Assembly (NCBI GenBank): GCA_037954325.1
Contig: JBBMNZ010000035.1
Span: 1,988,501-2,052,500, forward strand
Reading direction: 5' to 3'
Source of the DNA: Fistularia commersonii
Taxonomy: Eukaryota > Chordata > Actinopteri > Syngnathiformes > Fistulariidae
Length of the DNA stretch: 64,000 nucleotides
In this document: in pieces, positions 35,601 to 46,569 of the stretch
How the letters are laid out: each line of letters starts with the position of its first letter
Position numbering within the stretch: the stretch's first letter is position 1
The notes under the pieces: generated by a model
Database searches by the model: none
What the model was told of the DNA's origin: nothing
Seen by the model: only the letters and a program-made list of their open reading frames with translations
Position numbers and translations under genes: made by a program

Positions 35601-36771
35601 AATTAGACTGAAGAGGACTCGAAGAAGCTAGCAGTATATAAATTAAGAATTAAAAAAAACCAACAAAAAAAAAACAAAACATATTCCTGAAAAATAAGCG
35701 AGAAATTGAATCCAAGAAATTACCTTGAGTAAATGTATAAATGTGCTTAAAGTTAATAAAAAATATATAAATGATTAAGATTGAAAGTGGACTCAAGGTC
35801 TCAAAGAAGTCAGCGATGTGTAAAAAAAAAAAAAAAAATGAATGCATTATGTAAAAAATAAAGAAAGAAATTGAGATTAAATGTAAATCTCACAAAAACC
35901 AGAAATAAATGAGACTGAAATGGATTCAAAGAAGCCAGCAGTATATAAATTACAAAATAAAAACAAAAAATATCAACAAATTCCGCAAAAATCAGCAGGA
36001 ATTCGAAACCAAGAAATTACCTTCCGTGAATTTTTAAAAGTGCCAAAAATGAATTTGAAAAATGTAAATCATTACTTTGAAATGTACTTAGTCTCAAAGA
36101 AGTCAGCTATATATAATAAACTATATAAAATGGAAAACCTCAAAATATTCCTGAAAAATCCAAAAACAATCAAGATATGATCCTGGAACCTTAAGAAAAT
36201 GTCCCAAAAACTGAACTGAAAAAAATAGAATAAAAGAAGTGGAATTCAGCGATATACAATCAAATAAATTATATGTAAAAAATACTAACGTATTGATTAG
36301 AAATCAGTAGATAATGGCTGAAGGTATTACTAAGAAATAACCAATGACAAATGTAAACGTGTCAATAAATGTCTTGAAAATTAGCGAGAAATTCAATTTA
36401 AATTAATAATTAAAAAAAAAAAAGTGGAATTCAGCGATATACAATCAAATAAATTATATGTAAAAAATACTAACGTATTGATTAGAGATCAGTAGATAAT
36501 GGCTGAAGGTATTACTAAGAAATAACCAATGACAAATGTAAACGTGTCAATAAATGTCTTGAAAATCAGCGACAAATTCAATTTAAAATAACAAAAAAAA
36601 AAAAAAAAAAAGAAGTGGAATTCAGCGATATACAATCAAATAAATTATATGTAAAAAATACTAACGTATTGATTAGAAATCAGTAGATAACGGCTGAAGG
36701 TATTACTAAGAAATAACCAATGACAAATGTAAACATGTCAATAAATGTCTTGAAAATCAGCGAGAAATTCT

Positions 36772-36802
<31 letters not shown>

Positions 36803-37073
36803 CAGATTACCTCCAAGTCAGCAGGAAATCTAGAACAGACAGAAAGAAGCAAAGAAATAAAAATATGACCTTTGGAGTCAGCGTGGGATGAATCTTCTAG
36901 CTGTGGTTTGTTTCTGGGTCTTTTATTTTGAAAGGTGTCGACTTCCTGATGTGCGACCGTGAACCGCCACGGCGGCGGCCATTGATTTCCCCGGCGCCGC
37001 GTGTCACTGCAGTCTGGGGATTACAGTCCAGCCAGGACGTCCTAATCTTCAGGGGAGCCCCCCCCCCCCCACA

Positions 37074-37114
<41 letters not shown>

Positions 37115-39610
37115 ACAAACACAACACCCTCTCCTGCTGAGCAACGGTCACGCTTAAGATGCTGAGTCTGTCATGACAGTGAACACACACACACACGCAA
37201 ACACAGGGTGTCAGCGCAGCCGCTGAGTGTGTGTGTGTGTGTGTGTGTGTGTCAGGGAGGGATTTTCCGAGTGATTCACCGCTCCCCCGCCGCTGAAGGC
37301 CTCGCGGCTGGAGGGCTGGAAGAAGCGAGGGTCATGGCTTCCAGAGAAGGTGGAAGAACGTGGGATTGGATGGAAGTGTGTGAAAGTGTGTGTGAAAGCA
37401 GGGCGGAGGTTCGTCTTTGGGAGCGACGGAGGATGGAGGTCATGTTAGATGTTCTGGGGATAAAGTGAGACCGAGATGGTTTGGAAGATCGGGGGTTCTA
37501 GAGCAGGTCTCTCACATGCATCTGGGGGTTTAAAAAAAAAAAAAAAGGCAAAGAAAATTGAAAAAATAACTTTGCAATGTATTTTTTGCTTCAGAATTTG
37601 AAAAAAAAAATTTTTTTGGATGAAAAAAACGTCTGGTGACGTTAAAACGATCTTTTCTTTTCTTATTTCTATAAAAAACAATAGCAAAATTAATAAGATT
37701 GATTTTATAACCAGTATAGCCACTATTAACTTTATAAACATTATACCTGCTAACATCAATTTTCTAATAAATTCTAGTGGTAATTTTCTCTTTTAACTCA
37801 ACAATATTTTAAGGATGTAACTTCATCAATTCTTTTTTAATATTCATTTTTAATATTAATTTGTCATATATTTTTTTAGACGAACAATTCATGACATAAT
37901 AAGATTTTTTATAATTTACCCGTTTACCTCCTTGGAACATGTAAAAACGATTGCATACTGTATAAAATAAATGTAACTACTATAACTTTGAATTTACAAC
38001 TCATTCAAATCAAAAATGTTACATATGCATTTGCATAGATGTAAAAAAAATGTTTTTTACTAGTTGCTGTGTTGCATTATAAATCCTTTTAAGGTTAAGA
38101 AACTCACATGAATAGAGAAAAACATCATCCTACACTAGTTTTGACATTGATTTTGTTCCAAACCTTTTGTCACATTTTATTTTTCGGACGTCTCCACTAC
38201 ATTAAAAAATGTCCCGTTTTGGTCTGTAAAATCCATTTTCGTAGCTCAGGCGATTTCTTCACCTGCAAGAAAGCTAGCTTTGGACAATTTGTTGTTTTTC
38301 TGGAAGGCTAACTTTAGCATACTTAGCTTGGTATCAAAAAGATTGTACTCTTTGACGACCGACGCTGCCTCGTAACACAAACAAACTAACCGTTGTTTCT
38401 TTTTGAAGCACAAACATGTATCAGCCTTCCCATCTTTCTTGAAACAACCTTCCATCGGCCTCTACTTTTCTCTTCCTGCGCATGTATGGATCATTTATAT
38501 TCCTCGATTTCCCATGTTGAAAATAGCATTGATTGCTGTCACTTCGCGGGTCACGTGATTGGCATGAATGGTGGGAAATGTAGTTTATGGTTTGACGAAT
38601 TTATTGGAAGACAATCGGACCTTTTAAGATGTTCTCGCGGGGACTCTTAAAATGACATGGCGGACCACATTTGGCCCGCAAGCCTTGCGTTTGCCTCGGA
38701 AGGGTCCCATGCATGTGTGTTTGTGTGGGGAAAATAAAAAAAATATGACTATAAAACTTCAAAAATGGCGGTGCAGTGGTGAGCTGAGAGAGAGATATGA
38801 GGTACAGAGAATGAATGAAAAATATCTAAGGAAGGAAAATATTCAGGAACAGGAGAGGGTGTTTCCATAAAACAATAAAAAATAAAATGAAATAAAAAGG
38901 AAATGAGTGAATGAATAAAAATACGCATACAAAAAAAATAAGAATAAAAATAATAATAATAATAAACACCTCTTGCATGTTACTGGTTCATTGCTGATTT
39001 CCTCATGATTTTTATCTACTTTTTTGAATTAATTATTCATTTCAGGGATGGTCTCAAAATTTTCAGTGTTTTTTTTATCTATTTATTTTTTTAAAGAGTT
39101 AATTTAGGTCTAGCTAATTTCCAGTGAATTTTAAAATAAATATGTTTTTAATTTAATTTTACGTTCCTCCTTATTTTTCAGGATATTTTCTTGCTGATTT
39201 TGCGGTGTGTTTTTTTTTTATCAGATTCTCTGGTAATTTTGTGCAGTTTCTTTTTTTTTTTTTTTTTTTTTTTTGTGAAAGTAATTTCAAGGCCCTCCAC
39301 GCAGATTTATGGGTAATGAATTTAAACATTAACTTGCATTTTTTCCAGTTAGGCGAATAGGAGAAGCTACCGTTCGCGCGCCAGGAGACTCTGAAAATGT
39401 TTTATCGCTGCAAACCAACGAAGCGGCCAATTAAGGCCGCGGCCTGAGTGATCCGCCGGACTTACACTTTGTCGGCGAAGGCAGGCGGCGGCGCCTTGCG
39501 GGCGGCGTGGATCACGATGATGGAGACAGAGATGAGGAAGAGGGCGAGGACGGCGCCCATCACGGCGCCGGCCACGGCGATGGAGTTGGACCTCTCTGCC
39601 TGGGACTGTT
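32622..39610 (-). CDS. nectin3: Alternative nectin-3 transmembrane/tail module ending EHYV (three exons)
   Basis: Three minus-strand exons can replace exon 6: 39466-39610, 33470-33572 and 32622-32684. The first joins the G-phase donor of exon 5 as Glu and encodes SNSIAVAGAVMGAVLALFLI, a transmembrane segment. The second encodes IELPPTHKPPPPYSERAP, and the third ends RDRVYINHREHYV. Phases match exactly, giving a 435-residue protein. As I recall, mammalian nectin genes have an alternative tail with the same LPPTHKPPP motif and REHYV end; here the stretch between them is shorter. Both tails end in a Y-V afadin PDZ ligand. An earlier in-frame acceptor at 32789 would lengthen the last exon through a poly-Q/poly-A stretch. 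Confidence 0.82.
32695..32765 (-). repeat. In-frame CAG/GCG trinucleotide repeat beside the EHYV exon
   Basis: On the minus strand about six CAG units pass into about seven GCG/GCC units, ending about 30 bp before the CTGCAG acceptor at 32685. The frame is open and in phase with the EHYV exon, so it would encode poly-Gln then poly-Ala if the acceptor at 32790 were used. Confidence 0.7.
33267..33376 (+). mobile_element. hAT-like terminal fragment
   Basis: CAGGGCTGTCAAAATTAACG followed by repeated ATTAATCG motifs matches a common fish hAT element end. Only one end is visible. It lies in the nectin intron. Confidence 0.5.
34143..34159 (+). promoter_or_regulatory. CTCF-like motif
   Basis: GGCCACTAGGGGGCGTA on the plus strand matches the CTCF core and faces the opposite way to the motif at 32124. 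It is inside the nectin intron between its last alternative exons. Confidence 0.4.
34868..36120. repeat. Tandem array of about 300-bp AT-rich units (about four copies)
   Basis: The marker GGACTCAAGGTCTC (with single mismatches) recurs at about 34871, 35173, 35473 and 35789, giving periods of 302, 300 and 316 bp, with a decayed copy near 36085. Each unit holds two related halves, one with AGAAGTCAGCGATGTGTAA and one with AGAAGCCAGCAGTATATAA. It lies in the nectin intron between the alternative exons at 33572 and 39466. Confidence 0.85.
36236..36800. repeat. Tandem array of about 185-192-bp units (three near-identical copies)
   Basis: GTGGAATTCAGCGATATACA recurs with the GGAATTC core at 36241, 36425 and 36617. 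Between these, copies are almost identical and end in A-runs. The units share short motifs such as TCAGCGAGAAATT with the adjacent 300-bp array, which suggests a common origin and recent amplification. Confidence 0.88.
37430..37505 (+). mobile_element. Short RTE-like LINE relic
   Basis: ATGTTAGATGTTCTGGGGAT, then AAAGTGAGACCGAGATGGTTTGG, written here as two overlapping blocks, resembles the block at 15385 in a longer relic. Only about 75 bp remain. Confidence 0.45.
38515..38700 (+). mobile_element. hAT 3' end fragment, related to 18512-19605
   Basis: CGTGATTGGCATGAATGGTG, GACAATCGGACCTTTTAAGA and GGACCACATTTGGCCCGCAA align with 19440-19590 of the larger hAT element. The left end is missing. 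Confidence 0.65.
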
Positions 39611-41310
39611 CTGGAGGGGAAGGAGGAGAAGGTCAGCGTGGAAGAAATTTCCAGCGGTGGGTCGAGACCAGGGCCGCACCCAAACTGTTTTATTATTTAT
39701 CAATTTCACATCCATTTTTAAAATAATCTATATAATTTTTTTTTTTTTTTTTTTTTTTTCAGTTATTCACATTTATTTAGGTGACTGTTACCCCGTTTTT
39801 GATTTTTTTCTGATGAGATGACAATGATCCCATGCTTGGGAAATCATTTCATTATCAATTATTCTGTTTTATTTTCACACATTCGCTCATTAACGGAACG
39901 CGAATATTTAGGAAATTCAGACCATTATTTGTTCATTTTCGCCTCAATTTGAATCCTTTCCTGTTTATTTCTATGAAAAAAAAAAAAAAAAAAAAAAAGG
40001 ACAAAAAATACTTGAACGCTCTACTGCCTTGATTTATTCTTAATTAATTCTCCCGGTGCCTTCCTCCGTGCGACGGCCCCGGTCTCTCACTTCAGACCTC
40101 AGAGGGTTTGGACGGACAGAACGTTGCAGCGGTGACGTTTCCGACGAAACATCCTGCTATCTGGGGCCCGTTTTTGTTTTTTTTTCGTTGTTTTTTCTGA
40201 GCGGCTTGTTGCCCTCCGTCTCTTCGTTTCCCCCGCCGGAGAGGAAGTAGCGCTCTGAAGCAGGCAGAGGACAAACCCTTTCACCATCAGCCATCAGTTT
40301 GTGAGATATTTGTTATTTTCAAATCTGCATCGTGCTGTTGCAGAACAGCAATGACCTGCTGGAACAACAGAGCAAACCATTATCTTGTGGCCACAAAATA
40401 ACTACGTTTCACAAAATGTAAACCCGAAAGCTCCACATCTCCCTCACGCCTCCCAGATGGTGTCTTATTCATGCAGGGATTATCTTGTTCCCACAGCTTA
40501 GCATCTCCACCAAAAAACTTGTGCAAACAATCAACGGGTGGAAAAAAAAATAAAAAAAAATTCCGGTTATTTTTGTCGAATCCTGAAAAGGGAAGAACAA
40601 GCGCTGAAACGGCTTGAGAATAAATAAATAAATAGCAGCGTCAGAGCGGAGCTGACCCTCCGAAACCCGAACAACGTCCAAAAACTAGCATTTAGAAACT
40701 CGGTAAAAGCCTGGAGGGCGTTTTGAATCTTGTGATTTCCAGGATCTGGCGAAGAAGCGCGTCCGTGAAACGTAGCTTTTAGATCGTGAATCCCGTTTTG
40801 GCGCTTCGGCCGGGTTCCCTGCAGGGTTTCGCTGCCCGCCCTCCATCCCCGCGTCGGAAATCCCGCCTTAAGAGTCTGCTGAATTAGCTTTGTTTGACCA
40901 TATGCCCGCGGACGCCGTCCACCGCGGGGATTAGGATTAATCGTGATTAGGATGTATTAAAAAGGCGGCGGCGACGGGCGGACGCCGATCGGAGAGGGGT
41001 CACTGAAGGTGAAGCAAAGAAAAGGCACATTTAATGGTCAACGCCGGTTGATTCGGCTGCAAGGGTGGTGGGTTGGGTTAAAAAAAAAAAAAAAAAAAAT
41101 CAATAACCCGCTGAGATGAGAATCCTAAATTAAAGTTCTTTTTCCGCCGGTTCACTTACCTTTGACGGCTGCTGAACTATGACAAGGGCCCGGCGAGTCG
41201 ATCGGGGGCCGCAATTAAAAATGTATTTTACCGAGCTACTTGACGTGATGCTCGGCGACAGACATCCGTGACGCGGCGGCGGGAGGGGGGGGGGGGGGAG
41301 GTGCACGGAT

Positions 41311-41346
<36 letters not shown>

Positions 41347-42924
41347 AAAAAAAGTCAGTCAGCAGATCGGCGGGTTCAATCACAGAGGGCGACTCCATTT
41401 GCTTTTAATGAAACGGAGGTAATTCCTTGTTAGCGACACAGGCTAAGGGGTCAAAGGTCACCTGAGTTTTTACATAATTTCACGAGTCGGTTAGCTTGAA
41501 ACAACAATAGAGGACAGAAAGGTGGCAAGGGGTGCGATAGCGAGGTTTTTCTTCGTGTGAGGTTTCACCGGCCTGAGTTTCAAGGTGATTTTATTTGCGT
41601 ATTTTTTCATCGTTTCGCACGGAGCGTTAGCCGCGGCCATTTTTGTTTTTCCAGCCGCCGCTACATTTAAGTGGTTGGTTTGTTGTCCACTTTGGAGGAG
41701 ATTAGCGGCGGATCAACCCCCCCCCCACCTCCGCCTCCCTTTCCGCAATGGAGTCTGGGGTCTGGCTCTCACGCGAGAACCCTCCCCTCCTTCCTGCTTC
41801 AGCACTTTACCCGACACACACATCATCAAAAGTACATGCTGATGCTCAGCGAGGTCAGCGACCATGAATTAAACACGCCGACCCGGAGAGAGGCGAGGCG
41901 ACGACGGGACCAGAACCCTTCCCCGCCCCAAAACATCCATGACGGGGGTCAAGGGTCGGGTCATCGCCGAGACAACCGTCCCCCCCCCCACGGGGAGCAC
42001 GCGCTCGTTTATCTCAAACGTCCGGGATAATCGTTCGGGTCTGGCGTTTGATTCCTCGCTGACACACTCCCCCCCCCCCCCCCCCCTCCTTGGAAGTATC
42101 CTTGGAAACGGTGTCGCAGGGGGGGAAAAAAAAAAAAAAAAGGCGCTGAGCTTGACCGCGTTAGCACGCCGACGCCGCGGCTACGCCTTATCAGCACCCG
42201 GCGTGACCTTTTCTCAAGGTCACAAGTGACAGCGGTGACAAGATGATAAGGAGAAGGGGAGGTCGATGGACTTTCGGAGGACATGTGACTTGACAACCCA
42301 GTGGCGAGTTGACACGATGTCAAGGTCACGTCGGCGCCGCGCGCCCCCCCACCCCCGCCGCCCCGCCGAGGCCATCTTCAATCCCGATGGCTAATTTCGT
42401 GGCGGGTGGAGACGGCGAGCGGGGTTAACCTCGCAGGTAGAGCTCGTTCGGGGACGGGGGGGCTTCCATCAACGGCTCCAGATGAGCTTGTTGCCATGGG
42501 GACAGTCAATGGGCTGGAGAGCGGGGGGACTTTGGGCCAGACAAACACTCAGTGCTTAATTTTACCAGCTGAGAGAGAAGACACGGGAGGTTGAAGTCGT
42601 GTGAGCGGGAAGGACGCTGGATCTCCTCGCCGTCGGAGAAAGAAAAGGCCACGGCGGGGAAAAAAAAAAAAAAAAAAAATTAAAAAAAAAAGAGTTGAGA
42701 AGATGAGGTGAAGTAAGGGAAGAGGGATTACATCATAGGCAGCGTCCCACATGTGCATACTGGAACTGAGGTGGGGTGTGTGGAGGTGTGTGTGTGTGTG
42801 TGTGTGGAGGTGGGTGGGGGCTCCTGCAGCACTGTGGGCGCTGGAGATGATGTCATTTATCGAAGCACAAAGAGGCTGAGACCCGGCAGTCTGAGGAAAA
42901 CGACGAGCTCCAGAGAAAATAACT
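39611..42924. other. Nectin intron downstream of the EWYV 3' UTR
   Basis: This intron sequence separates the alternative transmembrane exon from the end of the EWYV transcript. It holds homopolymer runs (poly-T near 39735, poly-A near 39975 and 41080, poly-C near 42070), a CA tract near 41317 and scattered CpGs. I see no further exon. Confidence 0.5.
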
Positions 42925-43623
42925 CACAGGTGCTAAGGTGCTTTATTGAAATAAAAAGTATCTCCAAAAACCACAAATTGACGTTCCACAATTTGTTTCC
43001 CGCCGCGAACTTACATTTTCTTTTCTTATGTACAAAAGAATGAAGAACAAAAAAAAAAAAAAACAAACACACACACACAAAGTGCTCGATAAGGTGAAGT
43101 TCATCTCCCGCGGTGATGCTGCAGATCGCTCCGACCCGGGAGGATTCCACTTGTTTTACGTCAAAACATAAAAAAAAAAAGGGAGGAATCGGTCTGGAGG
43201 TTTGCAAATATACTGTGTTTCTTGCTGTCACGGCGACAGGGGCGGAGATTTCATGTATGGCACTGAGTAAAAAAGGAAAAAAAAAAAACGAAAATAGTTT
43301 TTTTTTTTCTCTCCCCGTGAAAGGTCTGCACGGGGAGGAACGGGATTTCACAGCAACTGAACAAGAGAACACTGACATTTTTCTCTAGGGTTTCTAAGGC
43401 ACTAGTTGTGTTTCTCGAGACGGTGACGTCTGATCCGAAAACACGGTTTCACGATAAATAGAAAACCGAACTAACGTTAATCCGGGGGGGCTGTAAAATT
43501 GATGGGTCGGGCAAAAATAGATTATCGAGCGGTGGAATTTCCGTCTTAGTGCATAGAAGCGAACACAAGGAGGGTTTAGGCTGCCGTGCTTCCTGTCGGT
43601 CTGCTTGGGGGGCAGTGGGGGTT

Positions 43624-43654
<31 letters not shown>

Positions 43655-46569
43655 CAGACACACACACACACACCCCAGGAATCGTCCTGTCTCCGACAGC
43701 CTAGGCGAAAAAGTCAAAAGACTTGTGTTTTGAGACGTCCATCACTGAGATCTCTCTTCTACCTCAACGGCGGAAAATGACTCTGAGGTTTTTAGCGTCC
43801 CCAAAAAAAAGCCTCCCTTCCCAAAACGGGGAAGCATTCGGGGTTTGATGATCGCGGGGTTTCGCGGGAGACGGAATAAGGGCAGGAGTCGGAGAGCATT
43901 AAATATGCAGATGTTTTATTCTGAGCAGAGGGGAACCCGACGGCGGCTGGTCCTCGGGATAAAAAAAAAAAAAACATGGCCGCCGTGTGAGATCAAAACG
44001 GACACTTCGGCTCCGCGTTGAGGAGCGAATTCGCGTTTCATTGTTTTTTTTTTTTTCCCCTCGCGATCTGTAACAACCACTAATATTAACGGTTCGTCTT
44101 TTTTCCGTGATATTTCGAGCAGCTTTGCGATTGAAGGACTTCTTCCCCTGCTGACGATTGAACCGAGCGAAAAGCAGAGATCTCAAAACCCGGTCGTCCG
44201 GCACGTTAAACGGAAATCGTCATGAAAACGGCTAATGTGAGGATCCTTAACGGTCAAAAAAAAAAAAACAAAAAAAAAACTCTTCGACAACTGTTACTGT
44301 AATATTTAAGTGGCCTTAAGCATCTTTTCATTTCTAGGTCTACGTCATGAACCTGGATATAACGGTGACGCGTCAACACACGCTACTAAATCGTTTCGTT
44401 ACCTAGTTTTTCGCAATACTTAAGTGAGACTCTGTCGTCATATTTATACACAGCACGTTAAACAAATATTTGGCATCTTGAAGCAAATATCGCCTAGGAG
44501 ACAAAAAAAAAAAAAACTAGCGCGGCCGACGTGTATTCACAAACACTGGTGCGCAGGGAGGGGAGGCTGCTGGATCCCCCTCCGTGCCATCTGGTAAATA
44601 AGTGCACGTGCCAAAAAAACACTTCCCGCCCCGAGCTTCCAGTCCGTGATAGCTGCGACTCGGAGGGGGAAAACGTCAATCACAGTGCAGGCCGCGTCCT
44701 GCAAGGCTTCCGTTTTATGTGACATTTGTAGGGGGGGAAAAAAAAAAAAAAAAAATGGCTGGGGATAAAACCAGTGTAAATCCAGCCTCTTATAATTTTT
44801 TTTTTTTTTTCAAGTGTATTTTTTTTATTTCGTTTTTTTTAAACGAGCTACCATATGAATGAGGAGGAAACAAAACCGATGCGTCGATAAGCGGTGATGA
44901 CTTTCAAAATCGAATCAAAGGCTACGACGGCACTCGCCTATTAGCGCCCCGAGTTGTTGTTACTGCGTTTTTTTTTTTTTTTTTTGTTTTATTTTTTCGG
45001 TCGTTTCCCCGGATTAACCGTGAATCTGCGAGGTGGCGCCGATCCCTCGCGCAGCTACGAGCCCCGGTTCGCTGCCAGAGAGCGCATTCCCCAACGCATC
45101 CATTATCTCGTATAGATTGCGTACGTGATTAACCGAAAAGGAAGGGGGACCCAAGGTTAAATGGAAGTAATAGCATCGACTTATTTAAAACTCCTGCTGC
45201 CCGGCAGGGGGATTTGCATGCGGAGGCCTCGCTGCGTGACAGTTTATTACGGTATAAGGGATATAAAGGGTGTATACGGTTTCAGATGCTGCGTTTTGGC
45301 TTTTAAATGTATCCAAATATGCCGCTGGCTGGACGATGATAATAGATAAATAACCAAAGTGTCTCCCGAGTAGAACGACTGCGGACGGGAATTGAGTCCG
45401 ATCGTGATTACGTCAGATTTCTGGACAAATCCTGCTGATTTCAGCAAAGTCCGGGCTGTGTTACACAAATCTTTTACTTCTTAATTCATATTTTCTTTCT
45501 CGATTTTAACCCGTCAAGTGAATTCGCCAGTTTTGTGAGTAGGAACTGCTCTCCAGACCACATGGATGGAAATCTATTGCCCGGCCTTGGAAATGAACTT
45601 AACCAGGACGTCGCCGGGACGTCCGATCATCGGGTCCTTCCGGTGTTTTCTTTTCACTTATCCGAGCCAGAAAACAAACGACCCGATGATACCAGCATCC
45701 GTTAAAGCTTCAAAAAGAAGTATAATTCTTCCTGGACCGTAAATCGGAGCGGAGGGGTCTTCAATCACCGACGGCTCCCGATACCGGAGGAGGACAAATT
45801 AGCTTCTGGCGCCTCTGCTTTGTCCCGCTGAGCGACAGGGAGGAGGATTCCGCACAGCTCTTGAACATCAACCGACGGCGGCCGAGAGGTTTTCTAATCG
45901 CCGGCGGCTGAAAATGAATACACGGATTTGTCTGGCAGGTTGGGCCGCGCTCCGAGGGGCAAAGAGTGGAATTGCATCACGGCGTTTAGAAGCCCGTTTT
46001 ATAATACTGACACCAGACATGATTTTCTGCTTGAAAAATCGTGTCGGATACGCAACTCGGCTGTATCGATTACATTCGGCGTGAGGGGTTCAGGGACCTG
46101 CGGGACGGCTTGTGAACCGGACGTGGCGTTCAGGAGCCTTTCGCCAGCTATCTTATCTCACGATGGCACTGACGTGGCCTTTAAACCGAAACATTTATTA
46201 CATATATATATATATATATATAATTCACGAGGTTAATTCTTATTTTCTGGTATCTTATAAACTTTACAGACATAAGAAGGTCGCAATCTCTCTACCCATA
46301 GCTTCATTGACTTCAGTGACGACTTTAAATACCCAGGTGACCCACAATCGTAAGGCAGGGACAGCGAACACAACGCTCGGCGATGCTCAGCGTCCGGAGT
46401 CTGTTCGCGTCTCGAGCGGAAACGTCTCGGGCGTTCGCGCCAGCGCAAGGGAACTAAGGGTGGCAGGAGTGAGCGTGCGCTAAATAATGTTTCCTAATTC
46501 GAAAAAAAAAAAGAAAAGAAAAATCAAACCCCGTTGTGTTTCTACTTGCCGCGGGGAAGCGGTGGGTGG
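42925..46569 (-). other. nectin3: Probable long 3' UTR of the nectin EWYV isoform
   Basis: After the TGA at 46570-46572 the minus strand runs without recognisable coding sequence to a clear poly(A) hexamer, TTTCAATAAAGCACC, at 42942-42947. The implied 3' UTR is about 3.6 kb, rich in CpGs and homopolymers, with a (TG/CA)n tract near 43627-43670. Earlier hexamers may also be used. Confidence 0.55.
42942..42947 (-). terminator. Poly(A) signal of nectin EWYV isoform
   Basis: AATAAA on the minus strand in the context CAATAAAGCACCTTAGC, followed by GT-containing sequence (CACCTGTGAG). It is the first well-placed canonical hexamer with a good downstream context that I found. Confidence 0.5.

Noticed and set aside
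34868..36800. Regularly spaced repeats resembling a CRISPR array
   Set aside because: The units are 185-316 bp, AT-rich and contiguous, with no short repeat/unique spacer pattern, and the host is a eukaryote.
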